Positions 55,301 through 64,000 of a DNA stretch of 64,000 nucleotides are shown in pieces. Below the pieces are notes generated by a model, which saw only the letters and a program-made list of their open reading frames with translations, searched no databases and was not told the DNA's origin. Within the stretch, counting starts at the first letter, position 1, and each line of letters starts with the position of its first letter. The translations under genes and the position numbers were made by a program. This stretch comes from Mesorhabditis belari (taxonomy: Eukaryota > Nematoda > Chromadorea > Rhabditida > Rhabditidae): positions 330,001 through 394,000 of the forward strand of contig CAUEEP010000729.1 in the NCBI GenBank assembly GCA_958450365.1. The letters run 5' to 3'.

Positions 55301-56304
55301 GCTATTTACAATACGGTTGTTAAAAAGGTTTGTGTCTTTTTGACTTTAATTTCATTGGAATTCAGGTTACTTGGAATCTGGAAGAATTGCAGTTACATCG
55401 ACAGGCTTTGTGCGACTTGATGACTCTGACAAATCAGATAAATGTTAGTTTAATCATGTTCAGCAAGAGCTTTAAATATTTGACCAAAGGCTAATGAAAA
55501 CTTTCTTTTAGGATATTCCTCCAGAGGTTTTCTCGAGTAGTGAAGAAGCAGAAAGGACTCTCCGAGCACTCTTGATTATGATGCAGGTGGAAATTGGCTA
55601 TTGATTTTGACAATATGAATAAAGGATATTTTACCTTTACTTTAGATTTTTGCTCCACACGCAACTCAAGAATTTTGGGAAGCCGTGCAAAGTGTGCAGC
55701 CGATAAACGCTCTAGCGAATCGAGAGCTTTTAAGTCAATCTTGGCCAGAAACGGATCCCGATGCACAGATCGACTTTTTCTTAAAAGTGAGCCACTTTAA
55801 CTTTTTAGACTTTTTAGTAAACTTTTTAGATGCATGGCGAAAAATTCGACACAACCTATCATCCCCGCTATGACATCGAATCGCTTGACATGAAATCGGC
55901 CTTCGGGATGAAGAAAGATTTTCTACAAAGTGACCCTTCGTGGAATCTAACAAATTTGAAAGTAAACATTTTTTAGGCTTTTCTTGACTATTTTATTTTA
56001 GGAACTTGAAACACTTGGACATCGTGTTTATCCGGTGGGCAATCGAATTAGAAAAGGTTCGTTTTGTGGATGAAATTGCTCCAATTGTTTATTGTAGGTA
56101 TTTTCTACGAGTTGAGCGTAGACGTCGAACCACGAATGCCGAGAGATGTCTTTCAGGAAATGGTGAAAAAAGTTGGGGTAAGTATCCAAGCTGCAAAAAT
56201 ACATATTGTACCTACTTGTGAATCTGGTAATTTTTTCTTTTCAGCATCGAAGAGACGAGGCTCAGCGCGGAAAAAGAAAAATGAAGAAGAAAGCACAAGG
56301 ATAG
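52396..56304 (+). CDS. lars-2: Mitochondrial leucyl-tRNA synthetase
   Basis: A class I synthetase that charges mitochondrial tRNA-Leu. The start [17 protein letters not shown] is a basic mitochondrial presequence. Then [19 protein letters not shown], the HIGH-type motif in [67 protein letters not shown], an editing region after [40 protein letters not shown], the KMSKS motif in [40 protein letters not shown], and a tail ending [10 protein letters not shown]. First exons are 52396-52479 and 52565-52659. An apparent frameshift lies at 53735-53752 (A7 then G6): one A fewer joins HALAKGQK to [16 protein letters not shown]. The intron after 53575 appears to use a GC donor (AAG|GCAAAA). In C. elegans, as I recall, SNRK (ZK524.4) and lars-2 (ZK524.3) are also neighbours. 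Confidence 0.88.
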
Positions 56305-56493
56305 GTTTTTAGTTTCAGAATGTAAATAGATTAGTATTTTTAGCTTTTTTAATCTATTATTATGTTTTTGTTGTTAAGCTTACAATTTTTTGGATAAATG
56401 AAACGAGTACTCAAAAAGTTTTTACGGAAATCAAATTTATTAAGCGTCAAAGTGCAGGGATGAATGAGATCATGGGGTAATTATTCTTTTAAA

Positions 56494-59400
56494 TTATCCC
56501 ACAACTGACTCGGTGGGATTGATGTCGATCTTGACGTAACGCTCCTGACCGAATTGTCGAATATTGTAGACATCACTCCGAAGATGGCTGCCCGTGATCT
56601 CTTCGGGGCCTCCCTCGTAGCGTCTGATTGGTGGGTCTAGAATTGTTTTGATTGATTAGATTAGCCAACTGCATTACGCTAGCTTTAGCAGTGCATTCTT
56701 TGGATAATTAAGGCACATTTCGCTACCCACTTGTAACGGGGTTTTTCTTGGGCAAATCGACAAGTTGAGAACCCTCGGCGGGAAACCATCTCTCGCGGGG
56801 AACTGAAAACTTTTGGTTTTTCGTTTTTTGGTGGATTATCAAGACCTGAAATCACGGTGGTTGTTTGGTATTCGATTGGTGGTCGAATTGTCATCGGTTC
56901 CCAGCCTTCTTTCCCATAACGACCCATCGGTATGGAGCCTAGATAAGGTTTTGAGTACCGTAATCATTCGGTTTAGAAAACGTGCCAACTTTCTCGGCTA
57001 CTGTTAGTAACCTTGTCTAGTTTTATCTACCTTTTTTCTGATTCTGTCGGTTCACAAAGGATATCGAAAAATAGAAAAAATAGGATTGGATAAAAAGAGA
57101 CAAGATTACGGTAGTCGAGAAAGAGGAAATGCTTTAGAAAACACAGAAATATATACCGGAGTCATTTCGACTTTCCCTATTGTTAAGAATACTTACCGTA
57201 ATAATTTTTCTATAGCTAAATAAAGGATTTACATTTAACTCACCCTTTGGATCACTCTCCGACAGATCATCGCCAATCGTTTGTGGCCGGGGTAGCCGGA
57301 AATCTTTCCTCTCTGGATACGTCTCCAAAAATGTCACCTCACCCGGTCGTGTGTACTTTTTTAAATTTTCCGGAATACCTGAATTTCTGTTTGTCTCAAA
57401 TTATTGGAAAAATCGATTCACCTTGTGAACTGTAATCAATTCGTTGATTGATCTCCTTCGAGACTTGTCCATTTTTGTAGGCTGGCGGGTCCTGAAGAGG
57501 TTGGTTGATAAAAACGAATCTTTACAATTTACAGTAACTTACCGTAGCCCCGCCATAGCCGGCTCGTGGCTGCAGAGACTGTGGGACGAGCTCGGGGAAA
57601 AGTCCCTGGCGATGATCGGGATATGTAGTGAATGTGCGAGCGCCGCTCATCTTTACCTAACTCGAATTAGTCTAGCAGCTCAACAGGTCCTACAGTAACA
57701 AGAAACAATTGAAATTGTAACTACAACTCCCACAACTCCTGCAGATTTTCATGTATTGAAAGTGCTCAGTTACGAGTCAGCTAGTCGATTGCTATTGCTC
57801 ACTATAGGAGCTAGTCGATTGCTACTATTTTATACGGTTTGTAAGCTCCAGCAATGCACTTCTTAAGCTACAAATAGTCTCGGATGGACCCTGGCTCACC
57901 AATACTTACCGTACCACTTATAGAACTTGATATAATACCGATACTGGTATCCAAGTCTAATCTGGGTAGTGTGCTGTACTCAAACTGAAAACCCACAAAC
58001 GGCTGTTGCCCAGGGAATTGTTGTTGCTCTGTGCCGAGCGGTATCGGTGTCCAATTAGGCAAATTCTGGAGGTACTTTTCTGGAGTTTTTATAGATTAGA
58101 TTGATTTTTTCTAGATTTTTAAGCACTCACGTCCTCTCTGAATCCCGCTCACAGGAAATGTGTAGGCGTTGTTGATCATTTGAGCGGTGGAAACGGGTGA
58201 TTGGGATTGTTGCGCGAGGAGGCCGGGGATCATTGAATTCTGGGTGGGGTTTGTACCGAGAAGTCCCGATGAGATTAGCTGCGCCTCGGTTAGCCCGGGA
58301 TTTTGTGGAAGACCGCCGAATTGCGGGGGAAGAACGCCTGGAAATCGAAATGGAAAACTTGGGTACTGTAGTCTGTGATGTTGGGTACTTGCTGGGTACT
58401 GTACTCCGTCCTGTGCGCTATTGTACTTTGGGTACTGTTCTCCGTGTTGCCGTATTGTAGGGTACTGTACGCTGAACTGTGGGGTACTGTACTCTGAGCT
58501 GTGGGGTACTGTACGCTGAGCTATGGGGTACTATACTCATTGCAGGGTACTGCCAGGTTTTTTAGGTACGCCGTGCTAGGTGCTGGTGAAGGTAGCGTGA
58601 CTTTGGGCGTTGGCACTGTGTTGTACTCGGTGTTGTACGCTACTGTACAGTACTGGAAAGGGTACTTGTCGATTATGTCCCCTAAATTGATCGATTTGCT
58701 TTTTTAAGTGCAGATTTTCGAAGCTATGACTTAAATAATGCTTTTGTCCAATGCTAATTGCACAAATTAGCATTGGAAAATGCTAATTGCACGAAAATTT
58801 GCGGAAAATAACCGACAAATATCCTCAAAACTTTAGGCACTTTTTGTAAGCTTCTCTCCTTTGATAAGCTTTTGATAAGCTTTTACTTTGATTATCCCCA
58901 GCTTTGGGTACTGTAATCCTTTTTTTTGCACTGTGACTCACAAATGCTTGCCTTGTTGTGCTAAGAGGGCCGAATTCGGCATGCCGAAGCTATTCGGGAG
59001 TCCAGCGTTTGCCATTTGTCCGACCAGCCATTGTGAGGAGCTGGATTGTTGTTGCGCGAGACTGGCGAGGGGGAATTGCGATTGTTGGAGGTTGGGTGCG
59101 GGTAGATTTTGCCCAGGTAGAGCAGCTTCAAAATTCGCCGCACTGGCGCCGAAATTCGGCAGTGCGCCAAGGACGAAGCGGTTCGGTGGGCCGTTTGAAG
59201 AGAATCTAGAATGAGTTTTATAGGATTTTACTTGAAATTTGCATATCCAAAGCTGTTTTAACAGATTTGAGACGAATTTTCATTGAATTATCATTGAAAA
59301 AGTTGACGACTACGCGACTGTACGCTGAAAAAGTTAACGACTACGCGACTGTACGCTGAAAAGGTTTACGACTACGCGACTGTACGCCCAAAATAGCCAG

Positions 59401-61438
59401 CTTACCTGTCAACATTTGTTTCGAAACGATCCAATCCAAACATTGTCGGCTGATTGGGCGTTGCCTGGTTGATAGGCACGATTGGCGGTTGATCGGATCG
59501 ACGAGAAGGTAGCCAGGCTCGGTGATCATCGATTTCGACTAGAGATAACGTAGAGATCACTAGCATTCTTTCAGAAGCAAGACCAGAAGCCAAGTCCAGG
59601 TCTGCTACAGATCTGGCAAGTCCAAGGATCTGTTCAGAATCAGATTCTTTGGCTTTTGGCTAGAGCCTTGAGCCTAGAGCCAACTGATGCATCAGCCTAG
59701 AGCCTAGAGCAAACTGTCCGTCGGACCTTATCAACGTCCGACGGACAACGATAGTCTAAAGTTTAGTTCTTCCCGCTTACCATTCTTTTTCTGAAGTGTC
59801 TCGCCGAGTTTCTGTGCCAATTTCTCAGGGTTTTTCACCGCCTCGTTGATGAATTTTCCAATTCGATTCGGGATATTCGTCGACTCTTGCAGCAATTTCG
59901 CCGCATCTCCCCAGACAGAGGGTCTAAAAGATTTTGAAAGAATGAAAGAATGAAAGAATGGAAGAACGAAAGAATAGAAGAATGAAAGAACGAAAGAATG
60001 GAAGAATGAAAGAATGAAAGAACGAAAGAATGGAAGAATGAAAGAATGAAAGAATGGAAGAACAAAAGATCAACTTAAAGTTAAATCTCATTGTTACCTG
60101 GAGGTCATCAGATCCGGATCGGGAACGTTTGGAGGAAGAGTCGGTGAAGGGTTCACGGGCACTATCGGCAATAAATCCTACAACAAATCGCAAATTTTAT
60201 TTAACCTGGATAAAGATCAAGATCCTCATTAGATTTATCGTTTAAAGAAAGAACGAAACGTATCACTTAAAATGCAGTAATTCTTGATTTACCTTCTCTT
60301 TCGAAACCCCTCCAACAGAATGTGGTCGACCCGAGAGAAACAGCGCTTTCTCCATTCCATCATCGTCATCATCTAAATAGTGCATTTAAAAGTATCCAGT
60401 TATATTTGAAGCAAGGTTTTTGCAGTGACCAGTTGAGTTGAGCAAGTAACCTAGTTGAGAAGGTCAAACTGATGGACTGTTCTGTACTGGCTTAGTCTAA
60501 ACTCCAAGCTATCCATGTCTAGTCTAAAATGTAATACAAATGTATGCCATAAATACAGCCTGGTATTGGTCTAACTACCGCGACCAGGCCTGTCTCTAGT
60601 CCAAAAACTTAGGCTGACCTGATTCTGATCCAGCTCTGGCCTGATCCTCCTGGTCAGCTCAGACCCTGATCCCCCTGGCCAACAGAGATCCTCCTGGCCA
60701 GCCCTGATCCTCCTGGCCAGCTCAGATCCTCCTAGCCAGCTCAGATCCTGATCCTCCTGGCCAGCTCAGATCCTGGTCCTCCTAGCCAGCTCTGGCCTAG
60801 TCCTGGTCCTCCTAGCCAGCTCAGATCTTGGTCCTGGTCCATCTAGACCCTGTCATGCCTGACCTTAGAGAAAGCAAAGCCTTGAACTAAATCCTCTAAA
60901 TTTAAAGAAACTAAATTTCAACAACTTCTCCCTATAAAGTACATTTCTAGTATAGATACACTTTTCAAATGTAGCGATCTTCTTTACCTCCAAAAAACCT
61001 CTCCTCTTGATTTCCCTTGCCACTCGTGTTTTCCTCTTCCTCTTTAAAAATTCGTTTATTTCCACCGTTGAATAGCGAGTTTTTCTAGAAAAGGCAATAA
61101 GAGTTTTGCTTTTTTTTTTTCCTCACTTTTTCAATGCTAAACAATTTTTCTCGATTTTCTTGTGACTCTTCGTAAGCTTTTGAGAATGATGACGGTGATG
61201 GGCGAATGATTGGCGGAGTGGGGATTTTCGGGGCAACGAAGTGAGGCATTCCGCCAAATGATGAAAGGAGTGTTTCGCTTGGATCGGGTAACTAAACCAT
61301 TTTTTCAAATGGTAAGATTCGCTTTAATTCGGTTTGTTTATCGCTTAAAATTAGTGGAGAGTAGAATTGGGTTACCGTAGGAAAGTACGCAAAATATTCA
61401 GCTTATTACAGTAACCCTATCTGTCTGTCCCTCTGTCC

Positions 61439-61492
<54 letters not shown>

Positions 61493-61513
61493 CTGTCCGT
61501 CTGTCTCTCTGTC

Positions 61514-61548
<35 letters not shown>

Positions 61549-61791
61549 CTGTCCGTCTGTCTGTCCGTCTGTCTCTCTGTCCGTCTGTCTGTCTGTCTCT
61601 CTGTATGTCTGTCTGTCTGTCCGTCTATCTGTCTCTCTGTCCGTCTGTCTGTCTGTCTGTCCATCTGTCCGTCTGTCTGTCCGTCTGTCTCTCTGTCCGT
61701 CTGTCTGTCTGTCTCTCTGTCTGTCTGTATGTCTGTCTGTCCGTCTATCCGTCTGTCTGTCTGTCTGTCCGTCTGTCTGTCTATCTATCTA

Positions 61792-61841
<50 letters not shown>

Positions 61842-64000
61842 CATCTGTCTGCCTGTCTGTCTGTTCGTCTGTCTTAACGACTCACATTGTTCCCATTTGA
61901 CGTGAAACTCTTCTCCGGTACAGCTTTGGCTTCATTTTCCTCATCACCATCCAATAAGCCGCCAAATTGCTTGAGTGAATCGACGAGTTGATGCAATTTA
62001 TTGTCTAAAGAATTCTAGAAAGCTAGGAATTGCCAGGGTTAGAAAAATTATTTAACATTTTCCAAGAAAGGAAAAGAAACATTGGCTAGGGTTCGAAAAA
62101 TTGGCTAGGGCTAGGGTTCGAACCTAAGCCTAAGAACCTGATAGATTCAGCAGGCTAGCACACTATCCGCTCGGATCTAAGCTAGAGCTAAGCTAGACGC
62201 CAGAGAAGCCCGAGACGCCAGAGATGAGCCTGCAGTAAAAACCAAACGATCTTCGCTTGATTTCTTGTTTTATTTGACTTGGGCTAGTCTTTAAAAGAAT
62301 GTCGATAAAGAATTACCAGCTGGTCGGAGAATTGCGTGATTCTTTGAAATGATCGGACTTGGCCCGTACTCGACATTCGTTTTCGGGCTCAAGACTTGTA
62401 GATTCCCCGCTCGAGTCGAGGCCAACGCTTGTTCAACCTAAATACCATAGAATTCTTTTAATTTTAACCTTCAACTCTTTTTCGTTCTGTTAGTTTAAAG
62501 AAAAATTCACTCCTAATTTGCCTTTTGCCTTTTGGCTTAACCATTTGCCTCAAAACTTTGCATGGATATTAGATTTGAAGTCGTTTTTTGATTTCATTCG
62601 ATGCGAAATTCGATTCTGCATCGAATGATCGTTTAAATAGATAAAATAGAAGGATTGGTCCTGAGTAAAACAAGAAAAACTTTCAATTGCCTCATAACTT
62701 TGCATGGATAATATATCTTAAGCTCATTTTGATTTCATTCGACGCGCAATTTTATTCTGCATCGAATGATCGTTTAAATAGAGAAAATAGAAGGATTGGT
62801 ACTGAGAAAAACAGAAAAAAATCATCTTTATCAGAGAAAAACGTAGGGAAATTAAGGAAAATGTAAATGGCTGTAAATGGCTGTAAATATCTCCAAAGAA
62901 TGGCTGTGAATACTGAAAAAATTATCGAAGATCGGCTCTCTTTAAGCGAGCTGGACTTAGGAGGCGGGGTTTGTCTGGTTTTTATTGCCAACGGCATCGA
63001 AAAGATCGCTTTCTGGAGGATACCCCATTAAAAGGATGGGGTATCCTCCAGAAAACGGTCTTTTCGATGCCATTGGCATTTTGTATGGGAAATTTTGTGG
63101 TGGTACCAGTTTTGAGCTCGTAACTCGACAACGAGAGTCTAGAACGAAAAACAAAGGGATAAGCTTTATTCTAGAGACTCTCACGAACATTTTGATACAA
63201 AAATCATCAAATTTGCTCAACTCTACAAAAAGCTAAAAAAAAGCCCATGGAGCTCGCTCGACTCTCGCTCTCTGCAATCAGCTGTTTCCGGGCTACTGGG
63301 GTAAGGACATTTGGCCGTCGAATAGCCCCAATTTGAACCCCCTGGACTTCTCCGTTTGGTCGATCTTGGAAGACAATAGTTGTTGGTTGATCTTGGGGTT
63401 GTTGGTTCGGCTCTCCCGCGGCACTTGAGCCATTATTTTGCATATTCCTTAATTGTTTTGAGTGAATACGATACATAGCTACATTTTTGAGTACGATACA
63501 GTTCTTTTGTGAATACGATACAGTTCTTTTGAACAAAACAATTGTTCAATAGAGAATTTTTTTCAATTTTCTTATTTCTTTTTTTTAAAAAATTTTTTTT
63601 AAAATGTTATAACTTTTTGTAGAGTTGAGCAAATTTGATGATTTTTGTATTAAAATGTTCGTGAGAGTCTCTAGAATAAAACGTATTCCCTCGTTTTTTG
63701 TTCTAGACCCTCGTTGTCGAGTTACGAGCTCCAAACTGCAGGGTACCACAAAATTTCCCATACAAAATGCCAAACGGCATCGAAAAGATCGTTTTCCCCA
63801 TCCTTTTAATGGGGTATCCTTAGAAAAACAAGAAAAACAAGAAAAACCTTGAAAGCGATCGATATTTTTGTTAGAAGTAGACTCACTTGCGTCCGATCAT
63901 CGTCATCCAAGTGTTGCAGGATTCTCGCCATCACGATCGCTTTCTCGTTTCCGCTTAGCGATCCGTTCGCGTGAATTGTCGCCAATTGCCCAAGGCTCTA
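56494..64000 (-). CDS. Unrecognised Gln/Pro-rich multi-exon protein, 5' end beyond window
   Basis: At least 17 exons with consistent phases run from 63887->64000 down to the stop at 56494; I read roughly 750 residues. I do not recognise the family. In order: a helical start GQLATIHANGSLSGNEKAIV, ILQHLDDDDRTQ, NKLHQLVDSLKQFGGLLDGD, MPHFVAPKIPTPPIIRPSP, an acidic stretch, LLPIVPVNPSPTLPPNVPDP, WGDAAKLLQESTNIPNRIGK, a Gln/Leu/Asn-rich centre (QNLPAPNLQQSQFPLASLAQ, GLPQNPGLTEAQL, GTEQQQFPGQQPFVGFQFEY), then a more conserved-looking end with KKYTRPGEVTFLETYPERKD, MGRYGKEGWEPMTIRPPIEY and QFGQERYVKIDINPTESVVG. One intron (after the exon at ~58942-59205) uses a GC donor, supported by phase. No signal peptide or membrane span is visible in the part present. 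It converges on lars-2. Confidence 0.65.
58365..58550. repeat. GGGTACTGTACTC/GCTGAGCTGT repeat
   Basis: Degenerate 20-28 bp units of GGGTACTGTACTCTGAGCTGT in an intron of the minus-strand gene. Confidence 0.75.
59930..60068. repeat. GAAAGAATGAAAGAATGGAA repeat
   Basis: 8-bp GAAAGAAT/GGAAGAAC units in an intron. Open frames over it on the minus strand (FHSFILSF...) are artefacts. Confidence 0.85.
60630..60850. repeat. CCTGGCCAGCTCAGATCCTGATCCT repeat
   Basis: About nine units of 16-28 bp built on CTCCTGGCCAGCTCAGATC in an intron. Confidence 0.8.
61418..61877. repeat. (GTCT)n microsatellite, ~460 bp
   Basis: Almost pure GTCTGTCTGTCC tetranucleotide repeat. Its 3' edge lies within 20 bases of the donor of the exon at about 61885-62009. 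Frames translating to VCLSVCLS or DRQTDRQT are not genes. Confidence 0.95.
62090..62178 (-). other. tRNA-like sequence (probably non-functional)
   Basis: On the minus strand GAGCGGATAGTGTGCTAGCC resembles a D-arm and TTAGGTTCGAACCCTAG makes a perfect 5-bp T-arm. The acceptor stem does not close and the anticodon arm is ambiguous. It is likely tRNA-derived. Confidence 0.45.
62575..62822. repeat. ~140-bp imperfect direct repeat
   Basis: TTTGCATGGATA...TGATTTCATTCGA(T/C)GCG...TCTGCATCGAATGATCGTTT...TAGAAGGATTGGT occurs at about 62558-62676 and again at about 62699-62817. Confidence 0.75.
62981..63826. mobile_element. ~845-bp long-inverted-repeat element
   Basis: The left arm (~62981-63235) and right arm (~63602-63826) are inverse copies: GGCATCGAAAAGATCG, GGGTATCC, TTTTGTATGGGAAATTTTGT, GAGCTCGTAACTCGACAACG, GAGACTCTCACGAACATTTT and TTTGCTCAACTCTACAAAAA. 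The left end has an extra small hairpin of the terminal sequence. The ~365-bp interior is unrelated to the arms and carries a coding-like stretch. It lies in an intron of the minus-strand gene. Confidence 0.85.
63207..63443 (-). other. Coding-like fragment inside the inverted-repeat element
   Basis: From an ATG at 63443 the minus strand reads MQNNGSSAAGEPNQQPQDQP, then TTIVFQDRPNGEVQGVQIGA, IRRPNVLTPVARKQLIAESE and SRASSMGFF before entering the element arm and stopping. Composition is protein-like and unlike the surrounding AT-rich DNA. It could be a captured host exon, a real alternative exon of the unrecognised gene, or the relic of an element-borne gene. I do not recognise it. Confidence 0.4.

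Noticed and set aside
61398..61877. ORFs of VCLSVCLS and DRQTDRQT
   Set aside because: Translations of the (GTCT)n microsatellite.

Overview
The window looks like nuclear DNA of a rhabditid-type nematode. The genes have many short (about 40-60 bp) introns with TTTTAG or TTTTCAG acceptors, several start codons sit 0-6 bases after an acceptor-like site (consistent with spliced-leader trans-splicing), and the recognised proteins resemble known metazoan or nematode families. Acceptors ending TTTTAG dominate the right half, which is unlike Caenorhabditis; I cannot name the genus. No bacterial or viral genes are seen.

Layout. 1-7770 holds no convincing gene; it is a mosaic of tandem repeats and short inverted-repeat elements. 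7773-36653 (+) is one large gene for a protein 4.1/FERM homologue (frm-1 type): thirteen small FERM/FA exons, an optional giant exon of about 12.2 kb, and twelve small exons ending in a conserved 4.1 C-terminal domain. Its introns are packed with minisatellites and mobile elements. 37688-39298 (-) is bag-1 (BAG co-chaperone). 41113-42292 (+) is a mitochondrial S-adenosylmethionine carrier (SLC25A26). 42490-43623 (-) is an acyl-CoA-binding/ankyrin protein (ACBD6-like), about 170 bp downstream of a BolA2 gene (43794-44157, -), so the pair may be an operon. BolA2 is head-to-head with a p24/TMED2 gene (44903-45754, +). SNRK kinase (46870-51834, +) is followed 0.56 kb later by mitochondrial leucyl-tRNA synthetase lars-2 (52396-56304, +). 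A gene of at least 17 exons that I do not recognise runs on the minus strand from the right edge to 56494.

The most unusual object is the giant exon. It carries about 25 copies of a KKRDWGFHLPSFK-type module arranged as 303-bp and 564-bp units, often joined into an 867-bp higher-order repeat with near-identical nucleotide sequence. These appear to be embedded in an older, diverged YxGPL/YHxG repeat protein. Phase analysis suggests the short isoform and the giant isoform read the same exon in two different frames through alternative 3' splice sites. The array has clustered one- and two-base deletions that look like consensus errors in a difficult repeat.

Other items of note: a family of inverted-repeat elements ending in GGGNGTGGGAC with an 8-bp target duplication (three copies, one nested inside another element), a long inverted-repeat element enclosing a coding-like fragment, a TTTAGGC telomere-like heptamer array, and an apparent one-base frameshift in lars-2 beside A7 and G6 runs.

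All gene models were built by hand from splice signals, phase and family similarity. Exon edges are inferences, and no database search was run.
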